This document shows, piece by piece, positions 1-11,739 of a stretch of 64,000 bases of DNA. Source of the stretch: Anastatus disparis. Its lineage: Eukaryota; Arthropoda; Insecta; Hymenoptera; Eupelmidae. The position numbers and the translations under genes were made by a program. Below the pieces are notes generated by a model. The model was not told the DNA's origin, searched no databases, and saw nothing but the letters and a program-made list of their open reading frames with translations. Where the stretch lies: the NCBI GenBank assembly GCA_017163975.1, contig JAFFSR010000240.1, forward strand, positions 310,001 through 374,000, given 5' to 3'. Each line of letters opens with the position of its first letter. The first letter of the stretch is position 1.

Positions 1-1170
1 AATGCATTTCTAAAAATTTCTTATCTAATTTCAATAATAATTTGAATCCTAACTTATATAATAATTATTGTATTAGAATTAGTTTATAGTATTGGAATTA
101 TAAAAATATATGCAGCTTGGTGTAACGGCTATTGTAAATCGATTATGCTTTCACTTGCATGTAAAGAACGCGAACGAGTATGCGTTACTGTTTTGCTTAT
201 AAACTTTGTTATCTACCAAAAAAACTGTTCAACCGATTATAAACTATTTGTACAACTAAAAAAGCTATGATGAAAGCCACTGACTACAGTAACTCCTCTA
301 CTTCTTCCAGTAAAATTAAAGATTAACAATAAAGTAGTCAAAACAACTAAACAAAAATGTACGCAAACACCGTCGCATGGAGAGAATTTAAAAAAAATTA
401 CGGTGAGCTTTATTGCAATCGGGGAATATTATATACTTTTAGGTTCAGATTTGAAGCTTTCACGATGAATGACATTGTTAGATTGACATTGTTAAACAAC
501 ATTATAAATCTAAATAGACATTATTAGAGATTTTTAAAGTGATAATAATAATAATTAATTAATAACATAATAATAATTTAATTAATAAAATAAAATTTCA
601 TAACTTCTTATGAAATGGTGAGTTAGTTTAAGTATATATATATACATGCAAACAATTTGATTTCTAGGCACAACTAACTTGTAGGCATGTTTAAAGTATA
701 AAAAAACACGATATTCACACCCGAGAACTTTTGTAGTTTTTATGATGACCTTTTTTGAATCATAGTTAATCGAAAATTCCAAATTTTCGATTAACTATGA
801 TTAATTATTTTGCAATCCAAAATAAAAAATTTATAGTTCAATATTTTTATTATTTACTTCAAGAGCTTCACCACGAAGTTTCATTTGCAAAAATCGGCCA
901 ATTTTTACTTCAGTTATGTCAAACAGTTATTTATTTCATTTCATGAAATATCGTCCGTTTTATTTCATTCAAACTTGTTAAACTTCGTTATCGAGCTCTT
1001 ACATTAGAAAACAAAATTTCCAGCGATGTAACACTGATTATTACAAATAAATTAAAAATTTTTAATAGAGTTGAAAAAAAGAAAGACTGTTAAATTAAAT
1101 TGACTCTCTTAACACAGTGCAGCTATTGCACTTATCCGCTACCGCCCGCTACTCTTAAATAATATTTGTA
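1..1170. other. Left edge: presumed intron 8 of gene A, no exon seen
   Basis: In B and C, intron 8 is 504 and 223 bases and is followed by the large NBD2 exon. Here nothing resembling exon 9 ([14 protein letters not shown]) was found on the minus strand between base 1 and exon 8. Either intron 8 of gene A is longer than 1691 bases or the rest of the gene is lost. The stretch is A+T-rich and holds one short hairpin (758-802). Confidence 0.5.
758..802. repeat. Perfect 21-bp inverted repeat hairpin
   Basis: Arms 758-778 and 782-802 are exact reverse complements (aatcatagttaatcgaaaat plus one base) around a 3-base loop. It lies in presumed intron 8 of gene A. It could be a tiny foldback remnant; no direct repeat was identified. 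Confidence 0.75.
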
Positions 1171-1585
1171 TTAACCCATTAACGCCCAAGCGGACAAAAC
1201 GTGACACTTGCTTATCACAACTCCAGAAAAGGTGGAAACGAACTGATAAACACGTTTTTAGGGATAAAATGAGCTAAATTTTTCGAATCTTTAATCATTT
1301 TGAAGGTGCAACCTTTCACAGGTGTTGTACAGAGGTGCAAATGGGGTGAAAATCAAGGTTTTGCAAATACGACGTGACATTTGATACTTTCAACTACCGT
1401 GAAAGTTGAATCTGATCGGCAATCTCTCTTTAAGAAGTAAAATGAGCTAACAGTGTACCTCAAAAATGAGCAAATATTCGAAAAATTCAGCTCATTTTAT
1501 TCCTAAATATCAGTTTGTTTTAACCTTTTCTAGAGTTATGATAAGCAAGTGTCACGTTTTGTCCGCTTGGGCGTTAATGGGTTAA
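1171..1585. mobile_element. piggyBac-like MITE with TTAA target duplication
   Basis: A 407-bp element (1175-1581) is flanked by TTAA at 1171-1174 and 1582-1585. Its ends are inverted repeats starting CCCATTAACGCCCAAG and ending CTTGGGCGTTAATGGG; similarity between the arms extends inward for about 110 bases with a few mismatches. TTAA duplication plus CCC/GGG ends is the hallmark of piggyBac-type transposition. There is no coding capacity, so it is a non-autonomous derivative, in presumed intron 8 of gene A. Confidence 0.85.
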
Positions 1586-1691
1586 GAGAAAGAGATGCAC
1601 ACGCAGATGCACACACACGTCGTTGTATTTAATTAATCCAAATGTTACATTTTTTTATTTAATTCAACTATACATTGATAAATATACTTAC

Positions 1692-4600
1692 TTATTGCTT
1701 CTAATCTCTTAACACTCCGACTCGTTTTTATGTGAAATACTTCGAGACAGTAAGCTAATAGACTAATAATAAATGCTGGTACCAAAAACCAAGGATTAAT
1801 AATTGTAATTACAATGACAACAGCAATAGACATCATCCCAATACGTAAAATATCGATTATTGTTTGTGAAACCACATTATCGACATTGCGAATATCTACA
1901 GAAAACCTTGAAAATAATAAAAATTAATGTGTAATATTAGTTAAATTATATTCGCATGGTCTAAGGGAAGTATTTAAGTTCATGGAATTTAATAATTTTA
2001 AGTCGATCATCATTATTATATTTGTTTTGAAATCGTATGTGCAACAGAAACGTAAGCAATACTTTTGAACGATAATAAATTTTTTCATTTTTCAGAAGCT
2101 TGATATGAATGGAAAAGGGTATATGTAAAAATTGACATTTTTCTAAATCAAACTATCGAGCAATAATATTGAAATATCAATGTTTCGAATAAAATATATT
2201 TTTTCAAATATTTTAAATTATTCATCTAAATAATGTTAATTAGAGGATGCAATTATTTAAAATAAAACTGTGTGGTGAACGTCTGTGCTGTGATCGGCTA
2301 AGGCGTAAGGCTTATACGGCTGCTACACATTAGCTCCAAGCGGTCGGTCGGTTCGATTCGCAGTAGTCTGGGCAAATACAGGAACTTGCCGTAGAAATCT
2401 TACTTACGTACTGCTCTTGGAATGCGGCAGTCCGAGATTTCTCGGGGATATGGGTATTGAGGTAGAAAAAACTTAGAAGTTAATAGGAAAAAAAGAGGTG
2501 GGAAAAAATAAAGCAAGGTAATAAAGAGAGTTAGGAACATCTTCACACAGAGGTGGTGAAGGATGCGGTGCTAGACCAGTAGGCTGCACCAGACCACTAG
2601 AGCAAAATAAAAAAAAAACTGTGAACTGAAAACCCTGGCATAAACTGAATCATTTAGATATTAAAATATTTATATTTTTTAAGTCTTGTGCAAAAAAATG
2701 AATTAAATTAAAATGCAATGCAAACTTGCGAATAAATAACACTTTAATAGAAAATAATAAACAATTTTAACTTTAAAATTATCAGATTACACGGTATAAC
2801 CAAAAATGAAAATAAATCTTAGGGGCGCCATATAACTTTATTGTAGCATATTCATTGGGCTACGTTACTGGCTGATTCATCGGGAAGATAAATAAAGAAT
2901 TTAAATTAATCATAAATCTCACTTTGCTATGAAGGTTGCAACAAAGAGTTACTCAAGTTAATGAAAGAATGAAACTTATTTTAACTTTATACCGATATCA
3001 CATTTAGTTACATTTGGATCAACTATTAGCAAAAAAAATAATTTGGGGCCAAAACTAAAATTAAATTAAAAAAAAAATTGAGAAGAAACTTGAGCTGATA
3101 AATTTCTAAGTTGTAAAGTAAAAATGAACGAAAAGTCTGCATACATTACTTCATAAATATTTTTTTAATGGCTCAAAGATAATTTGTTACCATGTAAAAG
3201 TTCTGGTAAAGTATTATTAATCTTAGATAGACACAGCTCGCATTCCTCAGATGTGCGTATTTTAGATTTTGCGACTGGAAATGACATCATTTTACTATGT
3301 TCACCAAGTCATATCACCTATTACCTACAGCCTTTGGATAGATTATTTTTCAAATTATTTAAAAGCTATTGGAAAACTGCTGTAGATAATTGGGCATTTA
3401 ATCACCGTGGCAGACGCATCACAATGTATCAGTTGGTGGACTTTTAAAAAGTGTTGGGACATCGGCTGCAATAACGCTAATGGGTTATCAGCAGTGTCTC
3501 ACTTTATCTTACCTATTTGCAATTTCACCAATCACATCAGCATTGAAGAAGTCCAGCTTTGTGTAGATTATACTGTCGAACATCGAAGCATGAAGATTTC
3601 TTGATATTCTTAGGATCATATCAAAATATACAAACATTTGCACAAATGTAATAAATATTGTTAGGATAACAAGCGAACTATAAACATAGATATACCAACT
3701 GCGTCCATTATACGATTTGTAATCAATGATTTTTGTAAAATTAAGATTTTTTTCTTCAATATTGACCCAATATCTAACAAAGTAATCTATATTACTGAAA
3801 CATATCTGGGCACCGATACTTATCATTAACATAGTAAAAACGAGGAATCCGTTTTTAGCTGCTCCAAAATATTGCAAATAGGTTTTTACTGAATCTTTTC
3901 TTTTTTTTATGAATGATTCTTCTGGATTATCATGTTCTTCTTGATCATCATGTTCTTCTTGCACATCATGTTCTTTTTGATCACCATATTCTTCTTGATT
4001 TATAGTAGTTTTTCGAATATTTAAATTAGTTTTCTTCATAGATATCTCAATATCATCATGTGCTTGTTTATATTCAGTTTTTGTTTGAATGAATTCTGTT
4101 AAATTTACTCCACGTTTAAGAAGTTCTTCATATGTTCCATCTTCTTTAATTTCACCTTCTTCAAAAACAACAACTCTATCCTCATTATTTTTTAAGAAAT
4201 TGCAATTGTGCGTTATCAAGATAACTGTTTTGTCATTTAAAAAGTCCTTAATGCAATGTTTGAAAATTCTTTCACCAACTTCTACATCGACTGCTGAAAG
4301 TGGATTGTCTAAAAGATAAATATTTGCTTCATGATAAACTGCACGTGCTAAATTGATTCGAGCACACTGACCACCGCTTAAATTCATTCCCTTTTCGCCG
4401 ACTAAAGTGTTATCACCATCTGAGAGTTTTTCAAAATCATGTTCTAATTGACATACTTCAATGACTTTTTTATAACGTTCTTCATCCATGGGTTTACCGA
4501 AAAGAATATTTTGTTTAATAGACGAAGTAAAAACCCATGATTCTTGGCTGGAGTAGGAAACTTTTCCATTAATTTGTACTGTTCCTTTCACGTAAGGAAC

Positions 4601-7600
4601 TTCTTTAAGTACAGTATGTAAAAAAGTAGTTTTACCAGATGCAACTTTCCCAACAATGCTAGTAAGGGATTTAGATTTGATTTCAAGTGTTATGTTTTTT
4701 AAACCAGATGTAGAGTCTGAAGTCCAATTAGCTGTTACATTTTGAAAAGACAGAGCTATGTTATTAGCAGTTTTTGCATTATCATAATCATTACTCTTTA
4801 CGGATTCTTTTGAAATTTCATTAAATGATAAAAATTTTTGAAGTCTTTTTATTGTTACTTTACCTTCAGCTAAATCTCTTATACCTAAAAATAAGATATT
4901 ATTTATAGTTTGGTCAAAGATGCACTTACAATATTTATATTAGAGATTTCATGTCACTTCACAGAGCAGAATAAAAATTTTTAATTTTTTGAAATACAAG
5001 ACAAAAAAAAATTTCAAGTTCGAAATCCAAACGATATAAATTTATAATACATTAAAAATGTTTTTTTTTCTAATTTTTATTAAATTGTGTTTTTCAACGA
5101 AAAAACACAATTTTGCTTGGGCCCCCCCTTGGGTTTAAAGCATAAGTTATATAAAGTTTGTACTTTGAAAACTATTGAATTATAAACTTTCAACAAAAAA
5201 ATCAGAAATCTTATGATTGAGTCAAAACTAACCATTTTTTCAAACTTTTTTGCAAATTAAAAAATTTTTTAAACTTTTTCCTGTTATTACCAAAGTTTAT
5301 TTAGTTCTTTCAGAAAAAAAATTTAAAAATAAAGCCTTTAAAAAGCAAATTAACTTGAACAGTTTTTAGGTATATTAAATAGTATTTTCTACCAGTCGAA
5401 TAATCTAAAAAATTTGCATACTGTGATTTGCGTAAATTCGGGTATATTCTAAATATTATTTAAAAAAAAGTGTTTTCTAAAGTTTTTACCAAAAGTGGTT
5501 TTTTTAACAAAAAATTTTTAAAGATTTTATTTAACAAAAAATTTTTTTAAATATAAATATTTTGTAGCCCCTGAGTTAATGTGAAATTTCTTATATCGAC
5601 GTGCCTATGAAGATTATCACTTTAAAAGATTTGACAAAGGCCATAACTTTAACCATAGACAACGAAAACTTTTGTTATAACTTGTGTACCAACGAAGACT
5701 ATCACTTCCAACAAAGCGCCACAAAAAAAATTACTTTGATACGTATAATGTGAAAATTATTATTTTGATTTTCATGTAAACGAATACTATCGCTTTTAGT
5801 AGAGCGCAACGAATAAATTAGTTTATGTCGTGGCAGGCCGTATTCGGTGGAATACCTATAGACCATGCTAAATTTGTATAGACATTACATTCATACTCAT
5901 ATCACGAAGATATTCGTCGAGATATCGTTAGGCATGGCTGTATATGACGCAAGTGGAATCGATTCGTAGATTAGTGAAAACAAAAGAATGTCATTAGATA
6001 TGTCAATGCTCATACAAATTTATGTAAAATCTTAACTTAAGAGAATGTTTTGTTTAAAAAAATTTTATATTCTCAAAATTTTTTTAAGGATTCTAAATAT
6101 ATCAAAGTAAACATTTGCAAAACCGTAGAAATGTACATAACTTCTATTAAAGCTTCAAAACATTCTTTTAAAAGTTAAGTTCATTATAATGCTAAACTCT
6201 GAGTTTTTGAAATGTTGCTATTATAACATTAAATTTGTTGAAGCCCAGGGAAGAAAAAAAATTTTGTGTTTCATCAAATTTGTATTAAAGTTTTGAAACT
6301 TAAGCGTCAAATATCTGAATTATTAATTCAATTGGTTTTTATATTTAATTTTAAGATAAATATTACTATTAATTTATTTTAATTTTAAAATAAATATTAA
6401 TTTATTTTTATTTTAAGATAAATATTATTAATTTATTTTTAATGTAACAAATATTATTAATTTTTAAATAATATTTGTGTAGTCCCTCATACGGCTTACA
6501 GCGACATAAAATTATCTACGTAACTTTGAAGTAAGAAGAATGAATCCAGGCTCGACTATAGTTACGACAAACAATTATAATTGTTTGTCGCTTAAGGTTG
6601 TATGGGCAATACAGTCTGTGCAAAAGTTAGTTTCTTAGAAAATTGTCTATATTTTTTGGTAGAAAGTAATTATCTAATTTTTAGCTTAGTAACTTATTAG
6701 ATAATATTAAAACAATCATTTTAAACTTTGTTTCATTTAAATACAATGAATTATTAAAGAGTTATAACATTTTAAAGTTTATAAATTTTACACAAATCTA
6801 ATGCAATCATAAATAATAATGCCAAACTTTCAAAAATGATTTTATTTGACTGCAACAAAGTTTATTTTGTTCAGTTTAAAATTTAGAATCTATTGACGAA
6901 GATGGAATTTTTATTTTTATTTTTTATTAAAATTTATTGCTAATTTTCTATGATAAAACAGTAAGTATCGTCTGAGACATTTACATTTTTTCGCAGAAAA
7001 TTAGCAATAAATTTTAATAAAAAATAAAAATAAAAATTCCATTCTCGTCAATAGATTCTAAATTTTAAACTGAACAAAATAAACTTTGTTGCAGTCAAAT
7101 AAAATCATTTTTGAAAGTTTGGCATTATTATTTATGATTGCATTAGATTTGTGTAAAATTTATAAACTTTAAAATGTTATAACTCTTTAATAATTCATTA
7201 TATTTAAATGAAACAAAGTTTAAAATGATTGTTTTAATATTATCTAATAAGTTACTAAGCTAAAAATTAGATAATTATTTTCTACCGAAAAATATAGACG
7301 ATTTTCTATAAAACTAACTTTTGACACAGACTGTATAGTTCATACAACCTTAAGCAACAGTCAAACTGCTACTCAAGCGAGAAACATTAGTCTCGCTTGT
7401 ATTCATTCTTCGCATTCCCAAGTTACGTATATAACTAATATTACGCACCAAGGGAGAAAAGGGATATATTTTAACTTGCGTGTGTTAAGATGTCCCCTTT
7501 TTCTCTTGTGTTGCGTATAGAAGAGTTGTGTACTATGTTGCGTGTCGCAAATAGTTTAAGAGTGATAGTCTTCTTAGGTCACATCGATATATAGTGAAAA

Positions 7601-10230
7601 TTTGATTGAAATGGTTTGGAAAATCGAAGTGCATGAAATTCAATAAAATATCTTACTTCGAAAGAATAAAAGATGTATAGTCCTTCGTAATACATTATAA
7701 TAAGCTGTAATTAAATATACTTTTTCTGCGTCAATATTATTCCCTAATAATATGTAGCCTAGGATTGTTATAAAAATACAAACTCGAGGTGCGATACACT
7801 CGAATGACCAACAGATATATGTAGCTATTAAATTGTTTCTCAGCAATTTAATTTCCTTTCTAAAAATAAAATATTGTTTTTGAGTTTTTTTAATTTAAAC
7901 CAACATTGAAGTTTTTTAAAGAAAATCTTATCATTTACTCTCGATATGTACTAATCAATTTGGAAAATGGTTTTTCCCAAGTATACATTTTTATAACTTT
8001 AATGGAGCCGATTATTTCTTTTAATAATCTTAATCTTCCGTCTGTTTGAGTGTTCATTTTCGATACTAAATAATCAGTTAACTTTCCAAAAAAACCTTAA
8101 AAAAATTGAATTGAAAACAACTCATTAATAATATAAGTGCAAAAAATATTTCATAATCTATATGTTGACACTTACAATTCACTAGCATAAAGAGTAACAC
8201 AGTCGAAATCCCACCAATCATTGCTAGATTAACGTCTTGGTACAAAAGATACGAAATAATTGCTGTTTGAATGGGTGCTATCCACGCATAATGGATTACA
8301 TATACCATATTATCTAATCTATTGCTATCATTACTTAATATATTGAGTATCTAAAAGAATATCAATTTTTTTTACTCATACGATATTTTCACAGAATTGT
8401 GAATAATAAATATACTTTACCTGACCTATATTAGTTTCACCTTTTAATGTAGCTTTTGAAGTTTTTAAGATTTTTCTATAAATAAGTGAACAACATGCTA
8501 CTCTTATTTTCATACCTATATGCTGTAAACCTTGCATAGACAGATGACTAATGAAACAATCCAAAAAAAGACCAATAAGGATACCAGTACCCCAATAAAA
8601 TGCCTCTGACCAATTCATTTGATAACTACTTTTGAAATATTTTAACAAATAGGCTAACATTATGGGTTGAGTGGTTCTGAAATAAATCATTAAGTATTTT
8701 ATTTATTTTTTATACGTGCTTTTTCAAAAAAGTACAAACGAACCTTACAACCAATTCTAAAAATCCTGTAAAAAACCCGAGAGCCATAATATTATATCCA
8801 AAACATCTAATAAGTATTCTAAATAAGCTAGGTGTACGTTCTTTTTTAAGTTTTTTATATTTATTATCTTCTTCATCCCATAACTTGGAAATTTTTTTCC
8901 CCAAATAGCTACTCGAATGTTTTTTCAAAGGTGAATAAAGATCTTTTAATTCTAATTCTCGTTTTGATCCTGTAAGGTAAGTATCAAGCAGCCACCTAGG
9001 TAGAAGTGTAAGTTAACAGTGTTTTCATGAGTTATTTTTAGAATTATTGATATCCTGCAACAGCATAACGCTTCAATTGAATATTACTTTTATAGCACTG
9101 CGTGACATAAGTTCGCACTTTTGCCACGCTTTCCCGGAGCAAAAATAGCCTATTATTTAACAGTGAAAAAAGTACTGAGAAAAATTTTTAACTTTTTTAC
9201 ACTGCTCAATCAAGAAAGACTACTTTTGGATATGTTTCAACACGCTATTGTATGCTGAGTCGGGGATTCCCCCAATCACTATAAACGATATCTAATACAA
9301 TACATATAAGTTACCTACTTGCCGCTCCTGCGACGTTAATACATACGTGAAACAAAATTTAAATTTATGACTTTATAAAAAATGATTTAAACAAACAATT
9401 TCACATAATATCAATTATATTGATTAAAATTAATTATTATTACACATTTTAAGTCATCGCGTTCTAGCAATATTGCCTCACGATCCGAGGTACTTTACTA
9501 TAAATATTCAACATACTAAAAGACTGTGAATTCTAGCCAGGAGAGGCTATGAGCTTCGGATCACAGATCTCGATGAAACTTTGGGATATGTTTTTAGGTA
9601 CCAAAATATGAGTAAAGCCAGAGCGGTACGATCTAACACTTTGAAAAACTGAAATTATAGACGTTTCTAGTCTTATTTTAAGAAAAATGTAAAAAAAGCT
9701 CCTAATTGAAGTGTGGATAATTGAGTCTAGAAATGTCTTTAATAAATTAACAGTTAAAATAATAGTAGAGAAGGAAGCTTTAATTTGCCATTTTCAAAAT
9801 TAAAAAATAATAATTAGAACCAGAGATATGTTTGTTGAAAGAAGAAAGTACCAAAAATCATCTGAATTATGAAGGACAGTGATACAATTTTATAAACATA
9901 TATAGTTGAAAATCAATATTTTTGTATTTAGTAAAAAAAACCACGTTAATAATATGCAATAAACATAACAATTGATGACAAGGTCTTCCATTGGAGAAAT
10001 TTTTGGGGTAAACATTTCTCTAATGGAAGGCCGATTTCTCCAATGGGTACTCATGAATATTTGCGTATAGTACTGACATGATCATTACTTTTATTTATTC
10101 AAAAAATCATTTTTATGTTGGGCAAAATAATTTAAAAAATCTAAATTTATACGTACGTGTATGTTATAGCTGATAAAAAATTAGCAGCTTCTCTTGGATT
10201 TTTAATTTCTATTTTCTCGTTTTTATTCAT
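1692..10230 (-). CDS. Gene A: ABCC4/MRP4-type (lethal(2)03659-like) ABC transporter, diverged copy, 3' end outside the window
   Basis: Eight coding exons keep one frame: 10157-10230, 8744-8995, 8421-8676, 8176-8350, 7939-8095, 7657-7859, 3513-4884, 1692-1906 (2704 nt, about 901 codons). All have GT-AG splice sites. The start ATG at 10230 begins MNKNEKIEIKNP, matching the start of B and C. Exon lengths equal those of B and C except exon 7, which is 17 codons longer. Exons 2-6 encode the first membrane domain. Exon 7 holds NBD1: Walker A GKVASGKT (about 451-458), Q-loop Gln486, LSGGQ (541-545), Walker B ending LLDNP, H-loop His598. Asn566 replaces the second Asp seen in B and C (LLDDP), and TH is followed by NCNF instead of QLHF. 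The linker carries a 6-residue tandem repeat. At the end of exon 7, B and C read NANP.GRIMNR while A reads NADVIGEIANR. NBD2 would lie left of base 1. The family exports organic anions and conjugates across the plasma membrane; the substrate here is unknown. The frame is open, so it may be active, neofunctionalised or decaying. Confidence 0.88.
2273..2614 (+). mobile_element. tRNA-derived SINE (family 1) with poly-A tail in intron 7 of gene A
   Basis: The head carries a box-A-like TCGGCTAAGGCGTAAGG and a box-B-like CGGTTCGATTCGC about 50 bases later, the spacing of an internal RNA polymerase III promoter. The body is non-coding and the element ends in an A-rich tail (about 2603-2618). Direct repeats AAAACTGTG at 2264-2272 and 2615-2623 look like the target-site duplication. 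It is antisense to gene A. Length and structure fit a SINE; a processed tRNA-like transcript is the alternative. Confidence 0.7.
3185..3512 (+). pseudogene. Fragment of a pogo/Tigger-type (DDE_1) transposase inside intron 7 of gene A
   Basis: Plus-strand translation from 3185 gives LLPCKSSGKVLLILDRHSSH followed by SSDVRILDFATGNDIILLC, SPSHITYYLQPLDRLFFKLF and KSYWKTAVDNWAFNHRGRRI. This order (LILD.HSSH with the second catalytic Asp, then LQPLD, then a RRIT stretch) is typical of the C-terminal half of DDE_1 superfamily transposases of the pogo/Tigger/jerky group. A stop follows LVDF near 3447. Homology seems to continue one frame over (SVGTSAAITLMGYQQC), so a frameshift is present. The N-terminal DNA-binding domains and first catalytic Asp are missing. 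It lies antisense to gene A, in its seventh intron, and ends right at the exon 7 donor. It is a dead fragment. Confidence 0.8.
3918..3996 (-). repeat. 18-bp coding tandem repeat in the gene A linker
   Basis: Units start at 3918, 3936, 3954, 3972 and 3990 and encode on the minus strand QEEYGD, QKEHDV, QEEHDD, QEEHDN and PEES. The array lies between NBD1 and the second membrane domain of gene A, where B and C have a shorter, non-repetitive acidic linker. It accounts for much of the extra length of exon 7. Confidence 0.8.
5592..7593. mobile_element. 2-kb foldback element filling intron 6 of gene A
   Basis: The core is a near-perfect inverted repeat, arms 6590-6949 and 6995-7355 (about 360 bases each) around a 45-base loop. 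Just outside the left arm is a 26-bp perfect palindrome at 6565-6590. More diverged inverted similarity reaches outward: tatcgacgtgcctatgaag near 5595 pairs with the complement of the 7565-7592 stretch. The motif (g)aagactatcactt recurs near 5610, 5695 and 5785, suggesting subterminal repeats. There is no protein-coding frame. Intron 6 is 2772 bases here against 226 (B) and 112 (C), so the element explains the growth. Confidence 0.8.
8996..10156. other. Intron 1 of gene A, no gene; one short hairpin
   Basis: A+T-rich intron between exons 1 and 2. The only clear structure is an imperfect inverted repeat at 9982-10000 / 10014-10032 around cttccattggagaaat. A slightly less A+T-rich patch near 9530-9630 was not recognised. 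Confidence 0.6.
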
Positions 10231-10789
10231 GTTTCTCAATTATGATCAATATTAGTTTTGTCCAGTTTGGAATAGCCACTATAAAAATATGACTTTTAAT
10301 GAGTTACTTTTGCTTGAATTTTGAATTAGAACATAAATATCTTTGGTAGAAATGAAAAACAGTTTTAGATTAGAAACCACAAACTTTTCATATGGTTAAT
10401 TGTTGTTAGTATTTCAACAATGAAAACATATAAATCTTATTTTCTAAGGAAAATGTATAGATTTTTAAGTGAAAAATATAACTAATTAACTATACGGGTG
10501 GCTTGAACAATCAAAAAACTAAAGGCGTGTTACTTTAGGAATTCTTCGATAAGATGATTCTACGATGTTTTTAGAGTAAAAAAATGCAAAAACGAAAATC
10601 CTACATAGTTCCGTTTTTTTATGCTTATTTTTTGTAAAATTATTTTCTAAATATTATTTACTTTTTCATCGGAAAAATTACGTTTATAAAACACTATCTA
10701 ACATTAATTACATCACATTTATTTATAGAAATATATACCATAAATTACACTTATAAGATATAACACATAAATATGAGTAGATTTTTTTA

Positions 10790-11731
10790 AAAACATACGA
10801 CTAGTCTAGAGTTTTTTTTTTGCAAAATATATGTTCAAGTTTATGAAATTTTGACTTAACTATTTTAGAGTAATTTTTTATGAAATACGATACTGAAAAC
10901 GTAATAAAAATATGAAAATTATCTAAAAATAGGATGTTATCATTGTTTTTAACTATTATTCGTTTGTTTATTACTGTTCATTATTTATTACTGTTTATGA
11001 TACGTTTCCCGATGGAAATAGGTTTTGCTAATATCTGTTAATAACTGCTAACTCTTGCAAACAACTGCAAATAACTGCTAATAAATGCTATAAATAGTTA
11101 ACTTCAATATAGTAGTTACGATTATTTGCAATTATTAACAATTATAAGCAGTTATTAGCTGTTATTAGCATTTATTAACAACTATTTGTAATTTCTTTAA
11201 ATAATAGCTGAAAATAAAAGTACTGATAGTAGTTAGCAGTTAATTGCATTTATTTACAGTTACTTGCAGTTTCACACAATTATTGACAGTTATTAGTAAT
11301 TGTTCACTTTTCAAAAATTTTTTAACTTTTCATAAACATGAAAAAATTTTTCCAGAAAATAATTTTTATGAATAACTATTAATAACGCTGCAAAAAATTA
11401 TTATAAAGAGCTAAAAACTATCACCAGTATATTGTTTTATAAAATTTTCATTTTACAAAATTGTTAATAATTGCTTATAAATGGTAATAACTGCTAATAA
11501 CTGTTTATAACTTTTAATATTGTCTCAAACCTAACTGTTTAAAACATTTTTTAGCAGTTAGTTATTTGCAGTTTTTAGCAAAATCAATTTCCATTAGAGT
11601 TACAATAGATAAAAACAATGGCGACATCTATTTTCAATATTATACTTGATTACATCAGTCAAAATTTCATAAACTAATCTATATTAAACATATATTTTGC
11701 AAAAAACAATTTTAGACTAATCGCATATTTT
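10790..11731. mobile_element. Foldback element with short AACTGC-type repeats inside its arms
   Basis: Outer inverted similarity joins gactagtctagag / ttgcaaaatatatgtt (about 10797-10835) to the complement of 11685-11731. A second inverted pair, gatggaaataggttttgct (11011) against the complement of 11577-11596, lies inside. Between them the left side is filled with degenerate copies of TAACTGCTAA and the right side mainly with its complement TTAGCAGTTA, so the arms are made of many 7-10 base subrepeats. There is no coding frame. It lies upstream of gene A between genes A and B. Confidence 0.7.
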
Positions 11732-11739
11732 GCAGATAT

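Noticed and set aside
1..1690. Search for exon 9 (NBD2) of gene A
   Set aside because: No Walker A, FSVGQ or LVLDEAT-coding sequence on the minus strand; the exon is presumably left of the window or lost.
4089..4319. Plus-strand frame inside gene A exon 7
   Set aside because: Antisense shadow of NBD1.
10000..10033. Short direct echo cttccattggagaaat considered as a CRISPR-like or tandem repeat
   Set aside because: Only an inverted pair and one partial extra copy; a simple hairpin.
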